From NCBI RefSeq assembly GCF_004798685.1, contig NZ_CP039291.1:1178001-1242000 (forward strand): a stretch of DNA of 64,000 nucleotides, written 5' to 3'. The notes under the pieces are model-generated. The model searched no databases. It had not been told where the DNA came from and was given only the letters and a program-made list of their open reading frames with translations. This stretch comes from Cellulomonas shaoxiangyii (GTDB taxonomy: Bacteria; Actinomycetota; Actinomycetes; Actinomycetales; Cellulomonadaceae). Shown piece after piece: positions 24,938 through 32,270 of the stretch (position 1 is the stretch's first letter; every line of letters begins with the position of its first letter). The position numbers were made by a program, and so were the translations under genes.

Positions 24938-27277
24938 ATGAGACGCAGCGTCGTGCCTCCCCTCGCCCTCGCCCTCGCCCTCGCCCTCGCCCTCGCGCTC
25001 GGCGCGGGCACCGCGACGTCCGCCGCGGCGTCATCCCCCGTGGCCGCGTCCGTGGCGGCCGTCCGGGCCCCCGCACCAGCGGACGTCGGCACGGACGTCG
25101 GCACGGACGCGGGCCCGGGGGCGCGCACCCCGGGTCACGGCCCCGGCCGTGACCGGCGCACGGCGGTCGTCCCGACGCTGGTCGCCCGCGCCACCCTGCC
25201 GGCCGACTTCCTCGCCGACGGCCCGCCCTCCGGTGCCCTCGCCACCCCGGCGAACGGCCGCCAGGGCCCGTTCGCCGGGCAGGTGGTCCCGGGCTTCTCG
25301 GGCGTCGTCGACGCCGGCGACGGCACCTTCTGGGCGCTGCCGGACAACGGCTTCGGCACCAAGGCCAACTCCGCCGACTTCCTCCTGCGCCTCTACCGCG
25401 TGACGGCGGACTGGCAGACGGCCGCCGGCGGCAGCGGCGAGCTCCGCGTGGGCGAGCACCTGGCGCTGCGGGACCCCGACGGGCACGTGGGCTTCCCGAT
25501 CACCCACGAGGGCACCCCCGAGCGGCTCCTGACCGGCGCGGACTTCGACGTCGAGTCGGTCGTGCGCGCCCCCGACGGCTCCTTCTGGATCGGTGAGGAG
25601 TTCGGGCCGTTCCTCCTGCACGTCGACGCGACGGGCAGGCTGCTGGCGCCCCCGGTCCCGCTGCCCGGTGCCACGTCGCCGCAGAACCCCTACCTCGCGC
25701 CGGGGGAGCAGCCGACGGTCCGCCCGTCCGCGGGCTTCGAGGCGCTCGGCGGCCTGCGCGACGGCCGCTACCTCTACCCGGTCCTCGAGAACGCCTACAC
25801 GGCCGACCCGGACCAGCGCCGCCGCGTCGTGCACGAGTTCGACACCCGCCGGAACGCCTACACGGGCCGCACGTGGGACTACCGCGCCGACCGCGACGGC
25901 GACCTCGTGGGTGACGCGTTCTGGGTCGGCAGGCACGAGATGCTGCTGGTCGAGCGGGACAACTGGGACGGCGCCGCGGCGGTCGTCAAGCGCGTCTACC
26001 GCGTCGACCTGCGCCGCACCGACCGGGAGGGGTTCCTGGAGAAGGAGCTCGTGCTCGACGCGCTCGCGATCGCGAACCCGCACGGCATCGGCGCGGGCGA
26101 CGGCTACGGCACCGGCGACCCGTTCGCCCTGCCCGTGCAGTCGTTCGAGACGGTCGTGCGGCTCGCGGACGGCCGCCTGCTCATCGGCAACGACAACAAC
26201 TACCCGGGCAACGCGGCGCGTGTGCCGGGGACGCCGGACGACACCGAGCTGGCCGTGGTCGAGCTGCGGCGCGAGCGGGTGACGCCCGGCGACGTCGACG
26301 TGATCGCGCACCGCGGCGCGAGCGGGTACCGGCCGGAGCACACGCTCGCCGCCTACGCGCTCGCCATCCGGCAGTGCGCCGACTGGATCGAGCCCGACGT
26401 CGTGTCGACCAAGGACGGCGTGCTGGTCGCGCGGCACGAGAACGAGATCAGCGGGACGACGGACGTCGCGACCCGCCCCGAGCTCGCGGACCGGCGCACG
26501 ACGAAGACGGTGGACGGCCAGGAGGTCACGGGCTGGTTCACCGAGGACCTCACGCTCGCCGAGCTGCGCACCCTGCGCGCGAGGGAGCGCATCCCGGCGC
26601 TGCGGCCGGGGAACGTCGCCTTCGACGGCCTCTACGAGGTGCCGACGCTCGCCGAGGTGCTCGACCTCGCGCGGCACTCCGTGACGTGCGACGGCGCGCC
26701 CGTCGGCGTGTACCCGGAGACGAAGCACCCCTCGTACTTCGACTCGGTCGGGCTCTCGCTCGAGGAGCCGCTCGTCGCGGCGCTGCGTGCGGCCGGCCTG
26801 GACGACCGCCGGGCGCCCGTCGTGATCCAGAGCTTCGAGACCGGCAACCTGCGCGAGCTCGACCGGCTCACGCGCGTCCCGCTCGCGCAGCTCGTCAACT
26901 GCACGGGGGCGCCCTGGGACCTCGTCGCGGCGGGTGACCCGCGCACGTACGCCGACCTGGTGACGCGGCCCGGTCTCCGGGACGTCGCGCGCTACGCCGA
27001 CGCCGTGGGGCTGTGCAAGGACGTCGTGATCCCGCGCGAGGCGGACGCGACACTGGGGTCGCCCACCCGCGTCGTGCGGGACGCGCACCGCGCCGGCCTC
27101 GAGGTCCACGCCTGGACGTTCCGCGCCGAGAACCAGTTCCTGCCCGCGGAGCTGCGCAGCGGTGCCGACCCCGCCGCGCACGGCGACCTGCCCGCCGAGA
27201 TCCGCACGTTCGTCGACGCCGGGGTCGACGCGGTCTTCGCCGACCACCCGGACGTCGCGGTGGCGACGGTCGGCTGA
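24938..27277 (+). CDS. Secreted fusion of a phytase-like domain and a glycerophosphodiester phosphodiesterase
   Basis: 779 residues. A signal peptide with an unusual Leu-Ala repeat core (about 9-22) is followed by a low-complexity linker, then a phytase-like/esterase-like beta-propeller domain (about 85-440; FSGVVDAGDGTFWALPDNGFG, SFWIGEEFGPFLLH, LIGNDNNYPGN) and a complete GDPD domain (about 452-775; VIAHRGASGYRPEHTLAAY, WIEPDVVSTKDGVLVARHEN, VYPETKHP, ADHPDVA). The two halves point to extracellular release of phosphate or glycerophosphate from organic esters (inference). ATG 24938 follows TGGAGGA. A perfect 13-bp hairpin follows the stop. Confidence 0.87.
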   Translation: MRRSVVPPLALALALALALALGAGTATSAAASSPVAASVAAVRAPAPADVGTDVGTDAGPGARTPGHGPGRDRRTAVVPTLVARATLPADFLADGPPSGALATPANGRQGPFAGQVVPGFSGVVDAGDGTFWALPDNGFGTKANSADFLLRLYRVTADWQTAAGGSGELRVGEHLALRDPDGHVGFPITHEGTPERLLTGADFDVESVVRAPDGSFWIGEEFGPFLLHVDATGRLLAPPVPLPGATSPQNPYLAPGEQPTVRPSAGFEALGGLRDGRYLYPVLENAYTADPDQRRRVVHEFDTRRNAYTGRTWDYRADRDGDLVGDAFWVGRHEMLLVERDNWDGAAAVVKRVYRVDLRRTDREGFLEKELVLDALAIANPHGIGAGDGYGTGDPFALPVQSFETVVRLADGRLLIGNDNNYPGNAARVPGTPDDTELAVVELRRERVTPGDVDVIAHRGASGYRPEHTLAAYALAIRQCADWIEPDVVSTKDGVLVARHENEISGTTDVATRPELADRRTTKTVDGQEVTGWFTEDLTLAELRTLRARERIPALRPGNVAFDGLYEVPTLAEVLDLARHSVTCDGAPVGVYPETKHPSYFDSVGLSLEEPLVAALRAAGLDDRRAPVVIQSFETGNLRELDRLTRVPLAQLVNCTGAPWDLVAAGDPRTYADLVTRPGLRDVARYADAVGLCKDVVIPREADATLGSPTRVVRDAHRAGLEVHAWTFRAENQFLPAELRSGADPAAHGDLPAEIRTFVDAGVDAVFADHPDVAVATVG
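24961..24996 (+). repeat. Six hexamer repeats (CCTCGC) in the signal-peptide region
   Basis: Six exact copies of CCTCGC encode the alternating Leu-Ala core of the signal peptide of the gene at 24938. Gain or loss of units keeps the frame and changes the hydrophobic core length by two residues per unit. Confidence 0.9.
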
Positions 27278-27283
27278 CGACTG

Positions 27284-27325
27284 CCGGCGGCGGCCCGCGC
27301 GGGGAGGGGCGGGGGCCGCCGCCGG
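27284..27325. terminator. Terminator-like hairpin after the phytase-GDPD gene
   Basis: CCGGCGGCGGCCC (27284-27296) pairs perfectly with GGGCCGCCGCCGG (27313-27325) over a 16-base G-rich loop, seven bases after the stop codon. There is no T tract. Confidence 0.65.
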
Positions 27326-27399
27326 TGCGGGCCACGGGGACGCGCCGGGGTCGGCGCGTCCCCGTACGAGCGGGTGAGGTGCGCCGCCGAGTGATCGGG

Positions 27400-27415
27400 T
27401 CGAACACATGTTCGA
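27400..27415. promoter_or_regulatory. LexA (SOS) box
   Basis: TCGAACACATGTTCGA is a perfect match to the actinobacterial SOS box TCGAAC-N4-GTTCGA, with both 6-base arms exact. It directly abuts a TACGAT -10 at 27416-27421. LexA bound here would block that promoter until DNA damage. It is the only such match noticed in the window. Confidence 0.88.
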
Positions 27416-27421
27416 TACGAT
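27416..27421 (+). promoter_or_regulatory. -10 element of the SOS-controlled small gene
   Basis: TACGAT follows the LexA box without a gap and ends 7 bases before ATG 27429, so the transcript probably begins at or next to the start codon. No TTGACA-like -35 is visible. Confidence 0.55.
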
Positions 27422-27428
27422 GGGTGCC

Positions 27429-27782
27429 ATGCCCGACCGTCCCGCCCCGCTCGCACCACCTCCGCCCGGCCGCCGGGAGGTGGCCAACAGCGAGGTGCCG
27501 GAGGGGATCCCGACCCGTCCGCAGGGTGACGTGCCCGTCATCGTGCGGGTCGTGTGGACGGACGGCACGGAGGAGTGGCGGCCGGCGCGGGCGGTGCGGT
27601 GGACCCGTGGGCACGTCATGGTCGCCTGGCGGGACGACCCGGGCGACCCGCGCTCCGAGCGGCACACCTGGCTGCGCGCGGGCGACGTGGCGCGGTCCGT
27701 CAGCTGGTTCGTGCCGCCCGAGCGCGGGCGGGGGGCCGGCGCGGGGGGAGCGGGGACCGGCCGCGTGGACCGCGCGGGGTAG
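27429..27782 (+). CDS. Small SOS-regulated protein of unknown function
   Basis: 117 residues; I do not recognise the family. A proline-rich N-terminal 20 residues precede a compact, probably beta-rich core of about 75 residues with many tryptophans (VIVRVVWTDGTEEWRPARAV, WTRGHVMVAWRD, RHTWLRAGDVARSVSWFVPP), then a glycine/arginine-rich tail. No signal peptide or membrane helix. A perfect LexA box (27400-27415) lies right in front, so damage induction is the best clue to its role. ATG 27429 is preferred because the in-frame ATGs at 27408 and 27420 fall inside the LexA box and the -10. No enzyme motif is visible. Confidence 0.75.
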   Translation: MPDRPAPLAPPPPGRREVANSEVPEGIPTRPQGDVPVIVRVVWTDGTEEWRPARAVRWTRGHVMVAWRDDPGDPRSERHTWLRAGDVARSVSWFVPPERGRGAGAGGAGTGRVDRAG

Positions 27783-27827
27783 CGCCCGGCCCCGGGCGCC
27801 CGGCGCGGCCCGGGCGGCCCGTGCGCC

Positions 27828-28652
27828 TCAGTGGCGCTCGCGCCGGTACAGCGCCCGCGCCCACGCGTACCCGAGCGCGCCGAGGAGCACGCACCAGCCG
27901 AGCGCGAGGGCCGTCGTCGTCCCGTCGAGGGGCGCGCCGTCCAGCAGGCCGCGGGCGGTCTCGATGATCGGCGTGAAGGGCTGGTACTCGGCGAACCAGC
28001 GCACGGCGGTGGGCATGGTCTCGACGGGCACGAAGCCGCTGCCGAGGAACGGCAGGAGCAGCAGGATCATCGGGGTGTTGCTGGCCGTCTCGACACTGCC
28101 GGCGTTGAGGCCCATGGCGACGCACACCCAGTTGAGCGCGCACGCGAGCAGGACGCACAGGCCGAGCAGCCCGAGCCACTCGAGCGGGCCGGCACCGGGT
28201 CGGTAGCCCATCGCCACCGCCGCCGCGAGCACGAGCGCGACGGCGGCGAGGGCCTGCACCGCGAAGCCGAGCACGTGGCCGGCCAGCACCGACCCCGACG
28301 CGATGGGCATGGTCCGGAAGCGCGCCATGATGCCGCCGGTGGCGTCCATCGCGGCGCTCACGGCGACCGACGTCGCGCCGCCGACGACGGTCATGACGAG
28401 CAGCGTCGGGGCGATGTAGTCGAGGTAGGCCGCGCGGCCCTCCGCACCCGGGGTCACGCCCGGTGCCACCCCGGCCCCGAACGCACCGCCGAAGACGTAG
28501 ACGAACAGCAGCAGCACCACGAGCGGGCCGGCGACCAGGAAGACCGTGAGGCCGGGGTAGCGGACGGCGCGCAGCAGGCTGCGGCGCAGCATGGTGAGGG
28601 TGTCCGCCAGCGGGCGGGCGGCGGGCGCCGGGGCGATCGTCGCGGTGGTCAT
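27828..28652 (-). CDS. ABC-2 type permease of a DrrB-like exporter
   Basis: 274 residues with six predicted membrane helices. The family signature region is GGIMARFRTMPIASGSVLAGHVLG, followed by SNTPMILLLLPFLGSGFVPVETMPTAVRWFAEYQPFTPIIETARGLL, which is typical of daunorubicin-type DrrB permeases. It pairs with the ATPase encoded just upstream: the ATPase stop and this ATG overlap as ATGA. Substrate unknown; drug or lipid export is usual for the family. It is the last gene of a four-gene minus-strand operon that starts with an RHH regulator at 30934. Confidence 0.88.
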   Translation of the reverse strand: MTTATIAPAPAARPLADTLTMLRRSLLRAVRYPGLTVFLVAGPLVVLLLFVYVFGGAFGAGVAPGVTPGAEGRAAYLDYIAPTLLVMTVVGGATSVAVSAAMDATGGIMARFRTMPIASGSVLAGHVLGFAVQALAAVALVLAAAVAMGYRPGAGPLEWLGLLGLCVLLACALNWVCVAMGLNAGSVETASNTPMILLLLPFLGSGFVPVETMPTAVRWFAEYQPFTPIIETARGLLDGAPLDGTTTALALGWCVLLGALGYAWARALYRRERH

Positions 28653-29461
28653 CAGGCCACCTCCTTCGAGGTCGGGTCGGTCGCGGGCTGCGTCGAGGAC
28701 CGCGTCGAGGGCCCTGTCGCGGGCTCCGTCGACGGCTCGGTGAGGCGCAGGAAGACGTCGTCGAGCGACCCGGCGTCGTGCGCCGACTTGAGCTCGGCGG
28801 GCGTGCCCTCGGCGACGACGCGGCCGCCGTCGAGCACGGCGACGCGGTCCGCCAGCCGGTCCGCCTCCTCGAGGTACTGGGTCGTCAGCAGGATCGTGGT
28901 GCCGGCCGCCACGAGGGCGCGCACCTCGTCCCACAGCGTGCGGCGGCTGCGCGGGTCCAGGCCCGTGGTCGGCTCGTCGAGGAAGACGACGGCCGGCGAG
29001 CCGACCAGCGTCATCGCGAGGTCGAGCTTGCGGCGCATGCCGCCGGACCACGTCGAGACCGGCTTGCGCGCCGCGTCGACCAGGCCGAACTGCTCGAGCA
29101 GCGCGTCGACGCGCTCGCGTCCGGCCCGCCGGCCCAGGTGGTGCAGCGACGTCATCAGGCGCAGGTTCTCGGCGCCCGTGAGCAGGTCGTCGACGGCGGA
29201 GACCTGGCCCGTGACGCCGATGGCGGCGCGCACGGCCTGCGGCTCGGCCGCGACGTCGTGGCCGGCGACGCGCGCCGTCCCGCCGTCGGCCGTCAGGAGT
29301 GTCGACAGGATGCCCACGGTGGTGGTCTTGCCGGCGCCGTTGGGGCCCAGCAGGGCGGTGACGGTGCCCGCGCGGACGGCGAGGTCGATGCCGTCGAGCA
29401 CGGTCTGGTCACCGAACGACTTGCGCAGTCCGCGCACGTCCACGGCGAGGTCGCTGGTCAT
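28652..29461 (-). CDS. ABC exporter ATPase, DrrA-like
   Basis: 269 residues. Walker A LLGPNGAGKTTTV, Q-loop GVTGQVSAVDDLL, signature WSGGMRRKLDLA, Walker B PAVVFLDEPTTGLDP and switch histidine in LLTTQYLEEA (glutamine replaces the usual histidine in TTQ, as in DrrA itself). A C-terminal low-complexity tail has Ser-Thr-Glu-Pro repeats. The start is well supported: ATG 29461 with AAGGAG upstream. It energises the permease encoded at 27828-28652. Confidence 0.9.
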   Translation of the reverse strand: MTSDLAVDVRGLRKSFGDQTVLDGIDLAVRAGTVTALLGPNGAGKTTTVGILSTLLTADGGTARVAGHDVAAEPQAVRAAIGVTGQVSAVDDLLTGAENLRLMTSLHHLGRRAGRERVDALLEQFGLVDAARKPVSTWSGGMRRKLDLAMTLVGSPAVVFLDEPTTGLDPRSRRTLWDEVRALVAAGTTILLTTQYLEEADRLADRVAVLDGGRVVAEGTPAELKSAHDAGSLDDVFLRLTEPSTEPATGPSTRSSTQPATDPTSKEVA

Positions 29462-29524
29462 GGCGGTTCTCCTTGCGTTCGGTGGGTGCGGGGTCGTGCG
29501 GGGCCGTGCGGAAGGTGGTGCGGT

Positions 29525-30367
29525 TCAGGGGCGGCGCAGGATCACGTCGCCCCACCCGGTGCTCGCGAAGACCTGTGCCGTGGACTGCTCCTCGACCGGA
29601 CCGTGCGTGGGAGTCAGCTGGTTGCGCACCGACCCGTGCTCCGAGGCGACGTCGAGCCAGGCGGCCGTGCCCTCGGGCACGCCGACCTCGATCGAGCCGT
29701 AGGACGAGGTGAGCCGCACGTTGCCCGACTCGACGGGCCCGACCCGGATGCCGGCGTGGGCCGCCTTGGCGGTGAGGGTGCCGCGCACGCGGCCGACCAC
29801 GATCTCGGCGTGCGCACCGACGATCTCGAGGACCCCCGTGACGGACCCGACCTGCGTGGGCCCGTTGCTCGCCCGGACGGTCCCCTCGCCGGCCATCTCG
29901 TCGAGGCGCACGCCGCCGGCGCTGGCCTTGACCTCCGTGGCGCCGGTGACCCGCCGCACGACCACCGCGCCCGCGGACACCTTGAGCCTCAGGCGGGCGG
30001 CCTCGTCGATGCGGGCGTCGCCGCCGTTCAGGGTGAGGTCGACCGTGCCGAGCCGGCCCTCCGCGTACAGCGAGCCGGCCTTGCCGCGCAGGTCCGACCC
30101 GGCGGGCAGCTCGATGGTGACGCGCGCGCCGCCCGCCGAGAACGGGTGGACGTACTGCTTCCACGCGGCGGGGTACACGATCGTCACGGCGTCGCCGTCG
30201 CGCGCGACCCGGGTCTCCTCGGCGGCGCGTACGGAGCCGGACTTGGCGGGCTCGGCCGGCAGGACCGTGACGACCACGTCGTCACGGTCGCCGGCGACGA
30301 CGTGCAGGTTGCCGAACGGGACGTCGACGAGGACCGGGACGGGGCCGGGCGCGGGGAAGGTGGGCAT
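29525..30367 (-). CDS. DUF4097 beta-strand repeat protein
   Basis: 280 residues without signal peptide or membrane segment. From about residue 95 the sequence is a run of short beta-strand repeats (for example LRLKVSAGAVVVRRVTGATEVKASAGGVRLDEMAGEGTVRASNGP), the mark of DUF4097 proteins, which form a right-handed beta helix. Such proteins are often encoded next to small regulators and export systems, but their function is unknown. Here it sits between an RHH regulator and a DrrAB-like exporter in one operon, with gaps of 45 and 63 bases. Confidence 0.83.
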   Translation of the reverse strand: MPTFPAPGPVPVLVDVPFGNLHVVAGDRDDVVVTVLPAEPAKSGSVRAAEETRVARDGDAVTIVYPAAWKQYVHPFSAGGARVTIELPAGSDLRGKAGSLYAEGRLGTVDLTLNGGDARIDEAARLRLKVSAGAVVVRRVTGATEVKASAGGVRLDEMAGEGTVRASNGPTQVGSVTGVLEIVGAHAEIVVGRVRGTLTAKAAHAGIRVGPVESGNVRLTSSYGSIEVGVPEGTAAWLDVASEHGSVRNQLTPTHGPVEEQSTAQVFASTGWGDVILRRP

Positions 30368-30412
30368 GACGGCTCCAGGGCGTGGTCGGGGTGGAGGGCG
30401 TGGGGCGCGCGG

Positions 30413-30934
30413 TCAGCGCACCCAGCCGGTGACGCGGTCGCCGCTGCGCTGGCCGGGTGCCGCCTGGGGCGCGGACCGGCCGGGGGGCAGGTCGAGCGCG
30501 GCGGCGACGGTGCGGACGAGCCACGTGTTGACGGAGACCCCGTCGTGGGCGGCGGCCACCTCGACCTGCGACTTGAGGTGGTCGGGCAGGCGGAGCGTGG
30601 TCCGGGTGGTGGCGGCCGCGTCGGCGTCCGGCGCGGCCGCGGGGGACGTGCCCACGGGGGACGTGCCCGTGGGGACCGGCGCGGCGACCGGGGCGGGGAC
30701 GGCGACGACGAACTCCGGCTCGCCGGCACGCAGCCGGACGTCCACGGCGCCGGGCGCGAGCTCGGCGGAGATCTCGGCGGCGGCCGCCGAGAGGGCGTCG
30801 AGCAGGACCAGTCGCACCGCGGCGTCGAGCGGCGCGGTTAGGCGCAGCGCGAGCTCGCGGGCGTCGTCGCCTCCGGCGCCGGCCGCCGTGGCGAGCCGGT
30901 GCTGGAGGTCGTCGACGTAGCGGGTCAGATCCAT
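30413..30934 (-). CDS. Ribbon-helix-helix (HicB/Arc-type) regulator, likely autorepressor
   Basis: 173 residues. The C-terminal part (about 110-152: TTRTTLRLPDHLKSQVEVAAAHDGVSVNTWLVRTVAAALDL) is a ribbon-helix-helix DNA-binding domain of the HicB antitoxin type. The N-terminal half (about 1-75) is helical and probably mediates effector or partner binding, joined by a proline/alanine linker. No HicA toxin gene is adjacent. A 9-bp-arm palindrome overlaps its own promoter, so it probably represses the whole operon. ATG 30934 lies exactly 6 bases after CAGTAT and without a ribosome binding site. Confidence 0.8.
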   Translation of the reverse strand: MDLTRYVDDLQHRLATAAGAGGDDARELALRLTAPLDAAVRLVLLDALSAAAAEISAELAPGAVDVRLRAGEPEFVVAVPAPVAAPVPTGTSPVGTSPAAAPDADAAATTRTTLRLPDHLKSQVEVAAAHDGVSVNTWLVRTVAAALDLPPGRSAPQAAPGQRSGDRVTGWVR

Positions 30935-30944
30935 GACGTCATAC

Positions 30945-30964
30945 TGACACCACGGGTGGTGTCA
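30945..30964. promoter_or_regulatory. Palindromic operator of the RHH operon
   Basis: TGACACCAC and GTGGTGTCA are perfect 9-bp inverted arms separated by GG. The operator overlaps the first base pairs of the CAGTAT -10 (30946-30941, minus strand) and ends 10 bases before the ATG of the RHH gene. A TTGACA reads from its outer edge at 30965-30960. Confidence 0.7.
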
Positions 30965-30986
30965 AAGCAATGCCAAATTTCTCGGA

Positions 30987-30995
30987 GTGGTGTCA
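30987..30995. promoter_or_regulatory. Extra half-site of the RHH operator
   Basis: GTGGTGTCA recurs exactly, 31 bases (three helical turns) from the same arm of the main palindrome, so a second dimer could bind on the same DNA face. Confidence 0.5.
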
Positions 30996-31066
30996 ACCGT
31001 CCGGCGCGGTGGTGCCGACGGGTCTTGACGTGGACGGGTCCGTCCACGGACTCGCGCCCCCGCCCC

Positions 31067-31909
31067 TCAGTCGGCGTAGCCGACCGAGGCCCACAGGTGG
31101 GTGGCCGCCCACGCCCGCCGGCCCTCCCACGCGAGACCCGCCGCGGCGACGTCCCGCGCGTGCGGGACCCGCAGGGCGCGGCGCAGCACGAGGTCGCCCG
31201 AGGGGTAGGCGTCCCGGTCGCCCAGCGCGCGCAGCGCCACGACGTCGGCCGTCCACGGGCCGACGCCGCGCAGCGCCAGCAGCGACCGGCGGACCTCGGC
31301 GGCGGGCACCCCCGGGGCCAGCCGGAGCCCGTCGGCGCACGCAGCGGCGATCGCGTGCACCGCCCCGGCGCGCGCGTGGGGCACCCGCAGGACCGCCTGC
31401 AGCGCCACCGGGTCCGCGGCCGCGACCGCCTCGGGCGTGGGGTAGGCGCGCAGGCCGCTCGGGTGGGGGCGCCCGTAGGCCTCCGCGAGGCGCCCGCCGA
31501 GCGTGCGGCCCGCGCGCAGCGAGACCTGCTGCGTGAGCACGGCCTGCACGGCCGCCTCGAACCCGTCGGGGTGGCCGAGCACGCGCAGGTGCGGGCGCGC
31601 GCGCAGGAGGGGGGCCAGCACGGGGTCGTCGCCGAGTGCCGCGTGCACCTCGTCGAGGTCGTCGTCGACGCCGAACCACCGGGCCAGCAGGCGCCGGAGC
31701 GCGGGCTGCGCGGCCGGGGACGCGTCGTCGTCGGCCGCGGACACCCCGGCGCCCGTCAGGGTGACCGTCACGGGCGTCGGTCCCGCACCGAGGTCCACGA
31801 GGCGACGCACCGTGCCGGCGAGCACGTCGACCTCCTCGACCCCCGGCACCGCCCGGGCCGCGAGGGAGGCGAGCGCGGGGGTGGCGGCGAGCTCGGCGGG
31901 GACGTGCAC
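31067..31909 (-). CDS. AlkA-type DNA-3-methyladenine glycosylase
   Basis: 280 residues. An N-terminal alpha/beta domain (about 1-95) is followed by a helix-hairpin-helix-GPD domain. The hairpin is LLALRGVGPWTADVVALRALGDRDAYPSGD (about 200-230) with the catalytic aspartate in PSGD. Upstream blocks GFEAAVQAVLTQQVSLRAGRTLGGRLAEAYG are typical of AlkA. It removes alkylated bases from DNA. The N-terminal AraC/Ada part seen in some actinobacterial Ada-AlkA fusions is absent. GTG at 31909 lies 6 bases after TACCGT, fitting a leaderless transcript. Confidence 0.87.
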   Translation of the reverse strand: MHVPAELAATPALASLAARAVPGVEEVDVLAGTVRRLVDLGAGPTPVTVTLTGAGVSAADDDASPAAQPALRRLLARWFGVDDDLDEVHAALGDDPVLAPLLRARPHLRVLGHPDGFEAAVQAVLTQQVSLRAGRTLGGRLAEAYGRPHPSGLRAYPTPEAVAAADPVALQAVLRVPHARAGAVHAIAAACADGLRLAPGVPAAEVRRSLLALRGVGPWTADVVALRALGDRDAYPSGDLVLRRALRVPHARDVAAAGLAWEGRRAWAATHLWASVGYAD

Positions 31910-32214
31910 GCCGCCACGGTACGGGCCCGTCCCGACATGCGGACACGTGTGGCTGTGCGGCTCGCCACGTTCCAGGTCAAGGGCCGGTGCGCCACGGGTC
32001 GAGGGGACACCGCAACCTGGTCACCTGTACGAGATGCGCGGGCCGGCCGACGGTGCCATCCTGCTGGGGGTCGAACGGTCGGCGCACCGACCGCTCACCT
32101 GCGGGTCACGACCTCGTGTCCGTCCGCACGCGCAGAAGGCCCGGCGAGAGCCGGACCGCCCGCGAGGGTCAAGGAGCCTGCCACGCCTCGTGCCGGCGAG
32201 ACGGCTCCCCACCG
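31910..32214. other. Intergenic region between the alkA-type and mscS genes
   Basis: About 305 bases with no convincing reading frame. It holds the minus-strand promoter of the glycosylase gene at its left end. The rest shows no repeat or known motif, and precedes the paired hairpins at 32215-32270. Confidence 0.4.
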
Positions 32215-32244
32215 GGTCCCGCCCCCACTGCCGGGGGCGGGACC
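32215..32244. terminator. Strong isolated hairpin upstream of mscS
   Basis: GGTCCCGCCCCC (32215-32226) pairs with GGGGGCGGGACC (32233-32244) over a 6-base loop, a perfect 12-bp stem. No gene ends nearby on the plus strand, so it may insulate the mscS promoter from read-through rather than end a known transcript. Confidence 0.5.
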
Positions 32245-32250
32245 GGGTCG

Positions 32251-32270
32251 CGCTTCCTAACCTGGAAGCG
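32251..32270 (+). promoter_or_regulatory. Leaderless mscS promoter inside an inverted repeat
   Basis: CGCTTCC (32251-32257) and GGAAGCG (32264-32270) are perfect inverted arms. The six bases between them, TAACCT, form a -10 hexamer that ends 6 bases before the GTG at 32270. A dimeric regulator binding the arms would sit exactly on the -10. Confidence 0.55.

Noticed and set aside
30413..30934. HicAB toxin-antitoxin pair
   Set aside because: Only the RHH half is present. No small HicA-like gene with a dsRNA-binding fold lies on either side, and the operon continues with DUF4097 and an exporter.
32068..32081. TCGAACGGTCGGCG as a second LexA box
   Set aside because: Only one half-site is present; the other arm does not match GTTCGA.
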